The notes: a model not told the origin generated them from the sequence alone. A stretch of 7,186 nucleotides of DNA from Desulfobacteraceae bacterium (GCA_027025615.1 JALVQM010000052.1:1-7186), one strand, 5' to 3'. Counted from the first letter of the stretch, positions 1-7,090 are shown. A program made the numbers and translations.

Positions 1-1
1 T

Positions 2-526
2 TTCATGACTGAAACTGTTTTTAAGGCTCTGGGTATACCCTTGGATTCTTATAAAGACAGTCGCCTGTCTTTTACCGAGAGTGCTAATGCTTTGCGTGAC
101 GGTACCATTGATGTGGGGTCCTGGTCAGTAGGTCCGGGTACCAGTTCTATTCTCGATTTAGCCACAACCCATGACATACGGATTCTTGGTTTTACTCCCG
201 AGCAGACGGCAAAGATTTTGGCAGCCAACGACACATATTCCGCAGTGGAACTGGCCGGTGGTGTTTATCGTGGCGTTGACAAGCCGGTTCCTACAATTGG
301 GGTCTGGAATGTTATGATCTGCCAGGCCTCCTTGGACACCGAATTGGTTTACAAGCTGGTCAAGACCCTGTTCGAACACAATGACTATCTGCGTAAAATT
401 CATCCTTCAGCCGCTTATACGACGCCTGAAAATGCAGTCAAGTACTCTCCCATCCCCCTGCATCCAGGTACAATCAAGTATCTGAAGGAAAAAGGAATCG
501 CAGTACCACAAAAACTTATTCCCTGA
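2..526 (+). CDS. TAXI-family TRAP transporter solute-binding protein, C-terminal part (partial)
   Basis: This is the extracytoplasmic binding protein of a TRAP transporter of the TAXI type. It captures a small organic anion or amino acid outside the inner membrane and hands it to the permease encoded downstream. The reading frame is open through the left edge of the window (a TTC codon precedes the first ATG at 5), so that ATG is almost certainly internal. About 174 residues are seen, against roughly 320 for the family; the signal peptide and first lobe are missing. Family hallmarks are the stretch DGTIDVGSW followed by a Gly-rich segment and DLATTHDIRIL (about residues 33-62), then a VPTIGVWNVMIC segment and the C-terminal pattern of a helix, a HPSAAY-like turn and HPGTIKYLKEKGI. 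The DUF1850 gene begins 2 nt after the stop, and the permease follows in the same operon. Family assignment is firm; the ligand is unknown. Confidence 0.9.
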   Translation, partial: FMTETVFKALGIPLDSYKDSRLSFTESANALRDGTIDVGSWSVGPGTSSILDLATTHDIRILGFTPEQTAKILAANDTYSAVELAGGVYRGVDKPVPTIGVWNVMICQASLDTELVYKLVKTLFEHNDYLRKIHPSAAYTTPENAVKYSPIPLHPGTIKYLKEKGIAVPQKLIP

Positions 527-528
527 GA

Positions 529-1095
529 GTGATACCTTTGACCGGGCCGGCAAAATCCAGCATAAGCTTGAAATGGAAGATTGTCGGCCTGGTTTTTTGT
601 TTAGTCCTGGCAGGAGCTTTGCTTCCCGGCGGGTTGGAGTTGAGAGTTACACCAGTTGGCCGGCTTGACCCAATGCTCGTGTTACCCATGTGGCCGGGTG
701 AAACTTTTACAATTCATTATTTCCATTCAGTGGAAAATGCACCCATCTGGGAAGTTCACAGTCTGGACAAGGATGGCCGGATTTTCATTGAAGAAGAAAA
801 ATACCTAAAATTTGGAGCCGGAATGGGAAAAATGCCCGGGGTTGGCCGGATGGTTAAAGAAGGCCCATATGAGGTTATCAAAGATATGCACAGTCCCACG
901 GGTGATTTTATCCTGAGGATTGGCAGCCCGGGTGTTGATCATACCGTAATTTGGCGGCGGCAGCGTGTGAATTTGTCGGCCATTGCACCCCACGTGGCGG
1001 TCAGGTTTTCGGCTCGTAAGGTAAGTTTGGCTTACTTTTTATGGCGCTTGTTATGGCCTCATCCTGCGACCCCCGGTCATGCTGATGGATCCTGA
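529..1095 (+). CDS. DUF1850 domain protein of the TAXI-TRAP operon
   Basis: A 188-residue protein of the DUF1850 family, whose molecular role is not established. Members are often encoded between the binding protein and permease of TAXI-type TRAP systems, as here, so an accessory role in that transporter is inferred. One hydrophobic segment at about residues 17-34 looks like an N-terminal membrane anchor or uncleaved signal, placing the rest outside the inner membrane. The family signature is visible as FTIHYFHSVENAP (about residues 60-72) followed by W-E, and then a Gly-rich FGAGMGKMPG segment (about 95-104). The start is taken as GTG at 529, 2 nt after the preceding stop, which suggests translational coupling. 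No strong ribosome binding site is seen. TTG at 538 is an alternative, and the first in-frame ATG (codon 49) would delete the membrane segment. Confidence 0.82.
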   Translation: MIPLTGPAKSSISLKWKIVGLVFCLVLAGALLPGGLELRVTPVGRLDPMLVLPMWPGETFTIHYFHSVENAPIWEVHSLDKDGRIFIEEEKYLKFGAGMGKMPGVGRMVKEGPYEVIKDMHSPTGDFILRIGSPGVDHTVIWRRQRVNLSAIAPHVAVRFSARKVSLAYFLWRLLWPHPATPGHADGS

Positions 1096-1116
1096 TTTAT
1101 ATTGGTCAAATGAACC

Positions 1117-1124
1117 AGGATGGA
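1117..1124 (+). promoter_or_regulatory. Ribosome binding site deciding the permease start
   Basis: AGGATGGA lies 7 nt before ATG 1132 (measured from its GGA) and overlaps the alternative ATG at 1120. No purine-rich site precedes 1120, so this element favours the shorter start. Confidence 0.5.
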
Positions 1125-1131
1125 TGTACCA

Positions 1132-3138
1132 ATGAACGCATTTGCTACCAATAATACTTCTTCTGCGACCAGTAGCCTGACTAAAATAACAGCCGGCATT
1201 GTGACTGTCATTGCGATTTCCCTCAGCCTTTACCAGCTATATACTGCTGGTATTGCCGCCCTGACGGCCTTGATTCAACGTACAATTCATCTAGGTGCAA
1301 TTTTGGTGCTTACTTTCCTGATGAAACCTGCCTTCAGCAAGGTCCGCAAGGACAGAATCAACTTATGGGTAATAATAGACTGGATCCTCGTGGCCGCTTC
1401 TGTTTATTGTACGGCATATATATGTTTCAATTTGACTGAAATTTTTGAAAGACAGGGTGACTGGCTTTTGGCCGACCGTCTGGTCAGTATCATAGGCGTT
1501 CTCCTGGTTATGGAGGCTTGCCGCAGGGTGATCGGACTGGTAATGACAGGCATCTGTGTTGTGGCTGTTTTATACGCATATTTCGGCCCGTATATGCCGG
1601 AACTGATCATTCACAAGGGATACAGCATAGAACGCATTGCAACAACTTTGTGGCTTACCACTGAAGGGATTTTCGGCCTGCCCATTGGTGTGGCTGCCAC
1701 GTTTGTCTTCGTTTTTGTTCTTTTCGGAGCATTTCTTGAAGTAACCGGCGGCGGTCAGTTTTTTATAGAACTGGCCTATGCCCTGACCGGACGTTTTTCT
1801 GGAGGGCCGGCCAAGACAGCGGTGGTTGCTTCAGGTTTCATGGGCTCTGTATCAGGATCGGCGGTGGGTAACGTTGTTGCTACCGGTTCTTTTACAATCC
1901 CGATGATGAAAAAGGTAGGCTACCGCCCCCATGTTGCCGGGGCTATCGAAGCAGCGGCCTCAACCGGTGGCCAGCTTATGCCTCCCATTATGGGCGCTGG
2001 TGCTTTTCTGATGGCCGAGTTTACCAATACCAGCTACCTGACTATCATCAAGGTGGCCTTTATCCCGGCGGTTATGTATTATGTTACGGTACTGCTGTTT
2101 GTCCATTTTGAAGCTAAAAAGTACGGTTTGGCCGGGCAACCGAAAGAGAGCCTGCCCAAACCGCTGCAGGTCATCAAGGATGGATTACATTTCATAATTC
2201 CGGTGGTAATCCTTGTATATGTTCTGGTCTCAAACTATTCTCCCATGATGGCCGGTTTTGTTGCCGTGGTCAGTACCTTGGCGGCAAGCCTGGCAGCCGA
2301 CTCTATCCGTTGGGCAGTTGGAGGAAGGAGCCTTCCTGAGAATCCTGGTCGTGCTGTCGGTGTCGGCAGCTTGGTGTCCAGGGAATTGCGGATGACCTTG
2401 AAAGCTCTGGAAAGTGGGGCCAAGAACGCCATCATGGTTTCAGTGGCCTGTGCTGCTGCTGGAATTATTGTCGGTATGGTTACCCTAACTGGAATGGGGC
2501 TAAAATTTTCCAGTCTTGTACTTGACTTGAGCTTCGGTATTGAAGTCTTCGCAATTTTGCTCATAGGTGCAGCTTCCCTGGTTTTGGGTATGGGCCTGCC
2601 GGTAACTGCAAGTTACATTGTTTTGGCCACCCTTGCCGGTCCGGCATTGCTGGATATGGGGGTGCCCTTGCTGGTGGCTCACATGATAGTCTTTTGGTAT
2701 TCCCAGGACGCCAACGTTACACCACCGGTAAGCCTGGCCAGTTTTGCCGGTGCCGGTGTTGCCGGAGCCAACCCCATGCAGACAGCTTTCACATCTTGGA
2801 AGTTGGCCAAAGGTTTATACATTATTCCTATAATTATGGCCTACAGGCCGCTTCTGGGGATGGGTAAAGCCTACGAACTTATGCACTGGCAGGTAATCTG
2901 GACCATGGTCGTAACAACTCTCGGACTGGTCGCATTTGCCGCAACGCTGGAACGTTATTTTTTCAAGCCCATGACCTGGCTTGAAACGGGGTTGTTTGCC
3001 CTGGCCGCAGCGGGTTTGTTCTGGCCTGAATATTGGGCCGATGGAGCAGGTTTGGTCCTGTTGACAATGGCGGTGGCCCTGCAAAAGTTCGGCACTGGCC
3101 GAGACTCCGCAATGGCCCCGGGATTTAAAGGCGGATAA
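1132..3138 (+). CDS. TAXI-type TRAP transporter permease, fused small and large (QM) subunits
   Basis: A 668-residue, highly hydrophobic inner-membrane protein. It is the permease of an ion-driven secondary transporter that works with the binding protein encoded upstream. The N-terminal ~130 residues carry about four membrane segments, like the small DctQ-type subunit. The rest is the DctM-like large subunit, so this is the single-chain architecture usual for TAXI systems. Family motifs are SGSAVGNVVATGSFTIPMM (about residues 240-260), the GGQLMPPIMGAGAF segment (about 280-293), GMGLPVTASYIV in the second half, and DANVTPPVSLASFAGAG (about 525-541). The C-terminal ~70 residues hold two or three further hydrophobic stretches. 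An in-frame ATG also exists at 1120, but AGGA at 1117-1120 overlaps that codon and cannot serve it. AGGATGGA (1117-1124) sits well for ATG 1132, so I prefer 1132. Substrate and coupling ion cannot be read from the sequence. Confidence 0.93.
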   Translation: MNAFATNNTSSATSSLTKITAGIVTVIAISLSLYQLYTAGIAALTALIQRTIHLGAILVLTFLMKPAFSKVRKDRINLWVIIDWILVAASVYCTAYICFNLTEIFERQGDWLLADRLVSIIGVLLVMEACRRVIGLVMTGICVVAVLYAYFGPYMPELIIHKGYSIERIATTLWLTTEGIFGLPIGVAATFVFVFVLFGAFLEVTGGGQFFIELAYALTGRFSGGPAKTAVVASGFMGSVSGSAVGNVVATGSFTIPMMKKVGYRPHVAGAIEAAASTGGQLMPPIMGAGAFLMAEFTNTSYLTIIKVAFIPAVMYYVTVLLFVHFEAKKYGLAGQPKESLPKPLQVIKDGLHFIIPVVILVYVLVSNYSPMMAGFVAVVSTLAASLAADSIRWAVGGRSLPENPGRAVGVGSLVSRELRMTLKALESGAKNAIMVSVACAAAGIIVGMVTLTGMGLKFSSLVLDLSFGIEVFAILLIGAASLVLGMGLPVTASYIVLATLAGPALLDMGVPLLVAHMIVFWYSQDANVTPPVSLASFAGAGVAGANPMQTAFTSWKLAKGLYIIPIIMAYRPLLGMGKAYELMHWQVIWTMVVTTLGLVAFAATLERYFFKPMTWLETGLFALAAAGLFWPEYWADGAGLVLLTMAVALQKFGTGRDSAMAPGFKGG

Positions 3139-3168
3139 TTGTTTTAACAGGTCATTTAGTATTTAGTT

Positions 3169-4416
3169 TTAACGGTGTTTCCGGTTCGGTTCGCCGGTTC
3201 GGCTATATAGAAGCAATATCAATATCAGGCATGCCGAGCATAGGGAAAAGGCCGTTCTGAATGCCCGTGGTTCCATAGTGGACTGGGGAAAAAGATGCTG
3301 CATGAGACGGCCGAGCCCCTGGAGGAAGACAGCCGCTCCACCCATGGTAAACAGGTTGATACCGGTCATGGCGGCACCGGCCTTGTCAAGTGGTACCAGT
3401 TCCTTGATATGGGCATACATAATCATTCCTGCGCTTGAGAAAAAACCGCAACCGGCAAAAATCAATCCAAGTACAAACAGATGGGCTCCTTTGCCCTGGA
3501 AAGCAAGGCTTGCCAGGCATACTGACAGCCCAGCCAGCCCGGCCATGACAACTTCCTTGCGCCGTCCGAAAACTTTATCTGAAATAAATCCCCATACCGG
3601 GCCTCCCACTATCAGGGCAATGTTCATCACCAGAAGCATGTTGCCGGCGACAACCTTGTCAAGCCCGAGGCCTATTATCAGGAACGGGCCGGCCCACAAA
3701 GCCTGTACTGCTGCAAATACTCCGTAACGGCAGAAAGTGGCCAGGGATATTATCCAGTAATTTCTTCCGGACATCAGTCGGACTATGCTGGCAAGTATCT
3801 GGCGTATGCTGGGACCGTCGTACTTTGTTTTGGTTGATTTTATTGCAGGGGGTTGATCACTGACAAGTAAGAAGAACAAAATAGCCAGGGCCAGGTTGAT
3901 ACCTGCGAAGATAACAAAGGTCATCCTCCAGCCTACTGCCTGAGAAATAAGTACCAATGGGGTTGCAGCCAGAAGGTTGCCAGCGGTGCCGATGGAAACT
4001 ACCAGGGTGGTCAGAGTCGCAAAGCGGTCTGGAGGGAACCATACAGTCAGCAGCTTCAAAGTGCCCATCAGGTTGCAAGCCATGCCAACGCCGAGCAGTA
4101 TCCGACCGGCGACCAGGCCGGTATAAGAATCGGACCAGGCAAAAATCAGCGAACCGGCTACTGCCAGCAATGATAAAGTGGTCATTGTCCAGCGGGCTCC
4201 CACCCTGTCCAGAAATATACCTATAGGTATCTGTGTAACTGAGAAACTGTAAAAGAAAGCAGCCGACATGGCTCCCAATTGGGCCGCCTGAAGCGCAAGC
4301 TCTTCGATCAGCCAGGGGCTTATTACCGCTACCGAAGATCGGTAGAACTGTGAGAGTACAAACAACTGACAGGTAATTATGAAAACCACCCAGGGTCGGC
4401 GTGTGCCAAGAGTCAT
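3169..4416 (-). CDS. Major facilitator superfamily transporter (12 TM)
   Basis: A 415-residue inner-membrane carrier of the major facilitator superfamily, most like the organic-anion/sugar-phosphate-permease-type members. Hydrophobic segments fit twelve membrane helices in two six-helix halves, joined by a hydrophilic loop at about residues 188-212. The loop after helix 2 has the MFS motif GIFLDRVGAR (about 66-75), and its second-half copy GFISDKVFGRR (about 276-286) follows helix 8. Helix 4 carries the GRILLGVG arginine motif (Arg105). The early FYRSSVAVISP segment (about 24-34) resembles carboxylate-type MFS carriers. It is the last gene of the operon, starting 2 nt after the CoA-transferase B stop, with GGGG five nt before the ATG and inside the B gene end. 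The context suggests it moves the acid that the CoA-transferase activates, or a product of it. Direction and substrate are inferred, not shown. Confidence 0.9.
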   Translation of the reverse strand: MTLGTRRPWVVFIITCQLFVLSQFYRSSVAVISPWLIEELALQAAQLGAMSAAFFYSFSVTQIPIGIFLDRVGARWTMTTLSLLAVAGSLIFAWSDSYTGLVAGRILLGVGMACNLMGTLKLLTVWFPPDRFATLTTLVVSIGTAGNLLAATPLVLISQAVGWRMTFVIFAGINLALAILFFLLVSDQPPAIKSTKTKYDGPSIRQILASIVRLMSGRNYWIISLATFCRYGVFAAVQALWAGPFLIIGLGLDKVVAGNMLLVMNIALIVGGPVWGFISDKVFGRRKEVVMAGLAGLSVCLASLAFQGKGAHLFVLGLIFAGCGFFSSAGMIMYAHIKELVPLDKAGAAMTGINLFTMGGAAVFLQGLGRLMQHLFPQSTMEPRAFRTAFSLCSACLILILLLYSRTGEPNRKHR

Positions 4417-4418
4417 AA

Positions 4419-5186
4419 CTACCCCAGAATTAGGCGTTGAGGGTCACATTTGTTGCGCAGGATTTCAAGTTCGGCCTTTGTTGGCGGGCGAAAACTTTTT
4501 ACTTTCTCAGTTTCTACTTCAAATTCCATGTTTTCCAGAACCTGTTGCTGGCTGATCCCCGGGTATATGCTATCCAGGTACATTTTCCGTGTATGGGGAT
4601 TAAAGCGGAAGATCGCCATGTTAGTGATTACTGCGGACGGACCTCCTTGGGGAAGTCCTGCTGCCCGCCGACTTTCCTTGCCATCCAGCCAGCCAGGGCT
4701 TGTCAGGTAATCCAGTTGGGCAACAAACTTTCGTTTTTGCTGTTGCATGAAGATAATAGTTCGGTCTACGAAAGAAGCCACATCACAGGCTCCCCCGCTA
4801 CCTGAGAAGCGTACCTTGGGCTGCCGGTAATCACCGATGACAGTGGAGTTCAGGTTTCCATAAGGGTCGATCTGGGCAGCTCCCATTATACCCACGACCC
4901 GTGACCCGGTCCGGCGGTTCTGCATGAAGGCAAAAGCATCTGCCAGGCTGCCATTGACAGCCGTGCAATACATTACCCTGGGGTCGGCGACCGCCAGGGG
5001 TACTTCTTCCAACAGGGAATCGATAGCACCTGTTTCGAAGAAAATGGTACTGTTCGGGGCGCTGATATGCTTGGCCGCCATAGCTGCCAGCATTGAGATA
5101 CCGGTTCCACAAAAAACTATATCGCCATCATTGATTTCCCTTGCAGCAGCTATGGCCATCATTTCTTTCAGGGTGTAATCAGCCAT
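4419..5186 (-). CDS. gctB: Glutaconate-type CoA-transferase, subunit B
   Basis: The 255-residue beta subunit of a family I CoA-transferase, acting in the cytoplasm with subunit A to move CoA between acyl-CoA and a free carboxylic acid. It follows the Acidaminococcus glutaconate CoA-transferase B pattern, as I recall it, from end to end: a GTGIS-type Gly turn near residue 27, ETGA at 51-54, GAAQIDPYGNLNST, IGDYRQPKVRF, GSGGACDVAS, and a TSPGWLDG segment. Glu51 in ETGA occupies the place of the glutamate that forms the glutamyl-CoA intermediate in this family, so a true transferase is more likely than a hydrolase-like relative such as IpdAB, which lacks it. Length is close to the family's ~260. 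The start ATG has AGGA 7 nt upstream; subunit A ends 28 nt before it. The gene symbol is by family only, and glutaconate may not be the substrate. Confidence 0.88.
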   Translation of the reverse strand: MADYTLKEMMAIAAAREINDGDIVFCGTGISMLAAMAAKHISAPNSTIFFETGAIDSLLEEVPLAVADPRVMYCTAVNGSLADAFAFMQNRRTGSRVVGIMGAAQIDPYGNLNSTVIGDYRQPKVRFSGSGGACDVASFVDRTIIFMQQQKRKFVAQLDYLTSPGWLDGKESRRAAGLPQGGPSAVITNMAIFRFNPHTRKMYLDSIYPGISQQQVLENMEFEVETEKVKSFRPPTKAELEILRNKCDPQRLILG

Positions 5187-5190
5187 GGGA

Positions 5191-5198
5191 TCTTCCTT
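5191..5198 (-). promoter_or_regulatory. Ribosome binding site of CoA-transferase subunit B
   Basis: AAGGAAGA on the minus strand, its AGGA core 7 nt before the ATG at 5186, lies in the 28-nt gap after subunit A. It gives subunit B its own good initiation site and supports this start. Confidence 0.6.
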
Positions 5199-5214
5199 AA
5201 GCTAAAAGCTGTTT

Positions 5215-6192
5215 TTAACGTCGTTCCAGGCCAGTGGCGTAACCCGTTCGTTTGTCTGCCTTGATGGCAGCCAACTGATTGGGGTCGACAGTGTCCATCA
5301 TTTCCTGGTGGTTTGTTTTTTTAAAAATCCAGCGATCCAGATATTGTCGGTGAGTACTATCATCGGCAGCCTGCAATTTATATCCCTTTAAAAAGGCTGG
5401 ATCATAATCGTAATAACGGTAGCATGCAGTTGGATAGGCCCCCCATGGTACATGGACTACCGCGTCAACGCAGAAAGGTGGGATCTGGTTGGAATCAGGC
5501 TGGTTTTTAAGCTTTGCGGTAGTAACTAAGTTTTCACAGGTTACAATCAGGTGCCGTGCCGCTTTTGCCTGTTCAATATCTGCAAAAGTCAGTCCTTCGA
5601 TCCTGACCAGCCCATTCATGTCTGCCTGCTGGGCATGAATAATGGTTACATCGGGTACAATGGCGGGTACCAACACTACTTTCGTGGTTTCAAGCCAGTT
5701 GTTGAAAGGGTTGTCCATGACAACCAGCTTGTGATCAGGTAGATTGGGATCGCTTTTGCGCATGGAAGATGAAAAACCCCAACGCCGGGCAATATCGGTA
5801 GCCAGCCCTGAACGGCTCGGCAAAAACGGCAAACCCATGGCCCCTGCCATGAACCTCAGGGTCATTTGGTAGTTGGAGTAATCTTCAACATGCAGTTGGC
5901 CACTTTCCACCGCTTTGCGGAAGCGAATACAGGTAGGAGCAAAACGACCACTTCCGGCGTAGGCGATTTCAAGTCTTTTTACGCAACCACCACCAATCAG
6001 TTCATCTATGCCCTGTCCATTGGAATGAGCGTAAAGATGAAGATTTTTTATCTTCCGGCGGATAATTTCATAAACTGCGGCCATTGGGTTGCGATTTATG
6101 GTAAAACCGCCGATCGATATGTGTGCACCGTCGAAAACATAGCGTTGTATGGCTTCTTGCAAAGACATTAGCTTGTTTCCGGTATTTTTCAT
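5215..6192 (-). CDS. gctA: Glutaconate-type CoA-transferase, subunit A
   Basis: The 325-residue alpha subunit of a family I CoA-transferase, partner of the B subunit encoded next. Length and motif order follow glutaconate CoA-transferase A (about 320 residues): an early SIGGFTINRNPMAAV segment that fits the CoA-binding Gly region, DELIGGGCVKR, FRKAVESGQLHVEDYS, MGLPFLPSRSG, TIIHAQQADMNGLVRIEG, AARHLIVTCE and the C-terminal CVDAVVHVPWGAYPTACY followed by YDYDPAFLKG. The frame is open upstream to 6267, but those 25 extra codons lie inside the IclR gene and look unlike the family. ATG 6192 has GGAGGA six nt upstream and overlaps the IclR stop as ATGA, so that start is well supported. No truncation or frameshift is seen. 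Known relatives act on glutaconate, 2-hydroxyglutarate, 3-oxoacids or steroid ring fragments; none can be chosen here. Confidence 0.9.
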   Translation of the reverse strand: MKNTGNKLMSLQEAIQRYVFDGAHISIGGFTINRNPMAAVYEIIRRKIKNLHLYAHSNGQGIDELIGGGCVKRLEIAYAGSGRFAPTCIRFRKAVESGQLHVEDYSNYQMTLRFMAGAMGLPFLPSRSGLATDIARRWGFSSSMRKSDPNLPDHKLVVMDNPFNNWLETTKVVLVPAIVPDVTIIHAQQADMNGLVRIEGLTFADIEQAKAARHLIVTCENLVTTAKLKNQPDSNQIPPFCVDAVVHVPWGAYPTACYRYYDYDPAFLKGYKLQAADDSTHRQYLDRWIFKKTNHQEMMDTVDPNQLAAIKADKRTGYATGLERR

Positions 6193-6968
6193 CTTTTTTC
6201 CTCCGGAACTCTGAAACCGATTACCTGGGATATATTCCGGGCTATGGCCAGGGTTTTTGCCAAACAAAAATGACGATGGGCTGTATCTTTATATCTTATT
6301 TCGGGTATGGCCAAGCTTAGGGCTGCCACCAGCAGACCCTGGTGATTGAAAATCGGTACACTTATGGAGCCTAAGCCCGGGCTTCGTTCAGCCATGCTTT
6401 GAGCGTATCCATTGCTGCGGATACGGCGAAGCTCGGAGCGCAGTTTTTCAAGATCAACAATAGTGTTGGCGGTCAAAGGTTCGGGGTTGATATTAGACAG
6501 GTAACTCTCAATGAAATCCGGTTTTGAAAAAGCCAGCAGGCATTTGGAGGAAGCCCCGGCGTAAAGAGGGGACCGACTACCCACCGGCATACTGGCTTTC
6601 AAGGCCTGGTTGGACTCTACCGAATCGATACAAACCCTGCTTTTGCCTTCAATTATATTTATGTGAGCTGTTTCCCCGGTTTCAGATGCCAGCTTTTGCA
6701 TAAACTCCGGGGCTATCCGCGTTATGGGATACGATTGCTGTAAGATTTGGATAAAGTGATAAAAAGCTGATCCTAATCTATACTGGCGGGTTCCTGGGTT
6801 TTGATCTACCAGGTGGTAAATCTTGAAAGTCTGGAGAATACGTTGGACAGTGGCTGCACTAAAACCGAGGTGGGTGCTCAGATTGCGTACTCCCCACGCA
6901 GGGTGTTGTTGATCAAAGGCCAGTAAAACCTTAATTGCTTTCTCGATTGATGTCAATTTTTGTTTCAT
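6189..6968 (-). CDS. IclR-family transcriptional regulator
   Basis: A 259-residue DNA-binding regulator with the standard two-domain IclR layout. The N-terminal winged helix-turn-helix covers about residues 5-70 (TSIEKAIKVLLAF, then the recognition helix near SAATVQRILQTF and a wing ending YRLGSAFY). The effector-binding domain spans about 85-250, with the typical SRSPLYAGASSKCLLAF, the NGYAQSMAERSPGLGSISVP pattern and FNHQGLLVAALSLAIP. Such proteins sense small aromatic or aliphatic acids and act as repressors or activators, often on their own operon or a divergent one. Here it is the first gene of the operon, and its stop overlaps the CoA-transferase A start (ATGA), so regulator and enzyme are made together. 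An in-frame GTG at 6980 would add four residues. ATG 6968 is preferred because the predicted transcript start leaves too little leader for 6980. Ligand unknown; it is plausibly the acid handled by the operon. Confidence 0.92.
   Translation of the reverse strand: MKQKLTSIEKAIKVLLAFDQQHPAWGVRNLSTHLGFSAATVQRILQTFKIYHLVDQNPGTRQYRLGSAFYHFIQILQQSYPITRIAPEFMQKLASETGETAHINIIEGKSRVCIDSVESNQALKASMPVGSRSPLYAGASSKCLLAFSKPDFIESYLSNINPEPLTANTIVDLEKLRSELRRIRSNGYAQSMAERSPGLGSISVPIFNHQGLLVAALSLAIPEIRYKDTAHRHFCLAKTLAIARNISQVIGFRVPEEKR
6199..6204 (-). promoter_or_regulatory. Strong ribosome binding site of CoA-transferase subunit A
   Basis: GGAGGA on the minus strand, six nt before ATG 6192, lies within the last codons of the IclR gene. 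It fixes the subunit A start and rules against the 25-codon upstream extension. Confidence 0.85.
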
Positions 6969-6997
6969 AATGTAAAACACCGTTTTATGGAATTCGA

Positions 6998-7026
6998 TTT
7001 ATGCCATTCAACAATTATCATGTCAA
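6998..7026 (-). promoter_or_regulatory. Sigma70-type promoter of the IclR-CoA-transferase-MFS operon
   Basis: On the minus strand a perfect -35 TTGACA (7026-7021) is followed after exactly 17 nt by CATAAA (7003-6998), a four-of-six match to TATAAT. Transcription would begin near 6991, leaving a leader of about 23 nt to ATG 6968. No other good promoter is seen ahead of the operon. Prediction from sequence only. Confidence 0.6.
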
Positions 7027-7061
7027 CCGAATTACCGGGGAATTTTTGATTATGGAAGCTG

Positions 7062-7090
7062 TTGACAACCATAACTCTAATTGTTAGAAA
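7062..7090 (+). promoter_or_regulatory. Candidate divergent promoter pointing out of the window
   Basis: On the plus strand a perfect -35 TTGACA (7062-7067) is followed after 17 nt by TAGAAA (7085-7090), a four-of-six match to TATAAT. Predicted transcription starts near 7097, inside the 18-bp palindrome. No coding start with a convincing ribosome site appears before 7186, so any gene served would lie to the right, or the signal is spurious. Confidence 0.4.

Noticed and set aside
2235..2564. 109-codon open frame on the minus strand
   Set aside because: It is antisense to the hydrophobic permease gene; its Thr/Pro/Ala-rich composition is the usual mirror of membrane-protein codons.
3181..3202. 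Direct repeat CCGGTTCGG (3181-3189 and 3194-3202), considered as a terminator stem or attachment site
   Set aside because: It is a direct, not inverted, repeat lying inside the MFS coding end, with no T-run; it probably reflects the Pro-Asn-Arg codons there.
3278..3727. 149-codon open frame on the plus strand
   Set aside because: It is antisense to the MFS gene, has an unlikely Pro/Arg/Ser-rich composition and resembles no family; it is a shadow of the MFS coding frame.
4437..4805. 122-codon open frame on the plus strand
   Set aside because: It is antisense to CoA-transferase subunit B, overlaps another shadow frame, and shows no domain or initiation site.
6193..6267. A 25-codon N-terminal extension of CoA-transferase subunit A
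   Set aside because: It lies within the IclR coding end, has no family resemblance, and the strong GGAGGA site and ATGA overlap point to ATG 6192.
6969..6980. GTG start giving the IclR protein four more residues
   Set aside because: It would leave only about 11 nt of leader after the predicted transcript start and has no ribosome site. The family usually begins shortly before the T-S-x-E-K-A pattern, as ATG 6968 does. Not fully excluded.
6988..6997. Near-palindrome TGGAATTCGA at the predicted operon transcript start, loosely like an IclR box
   Set aside because: Only a 10-bp stretch with one mismatched pair; too weak to call beside the 18-bp perfect palindrome.
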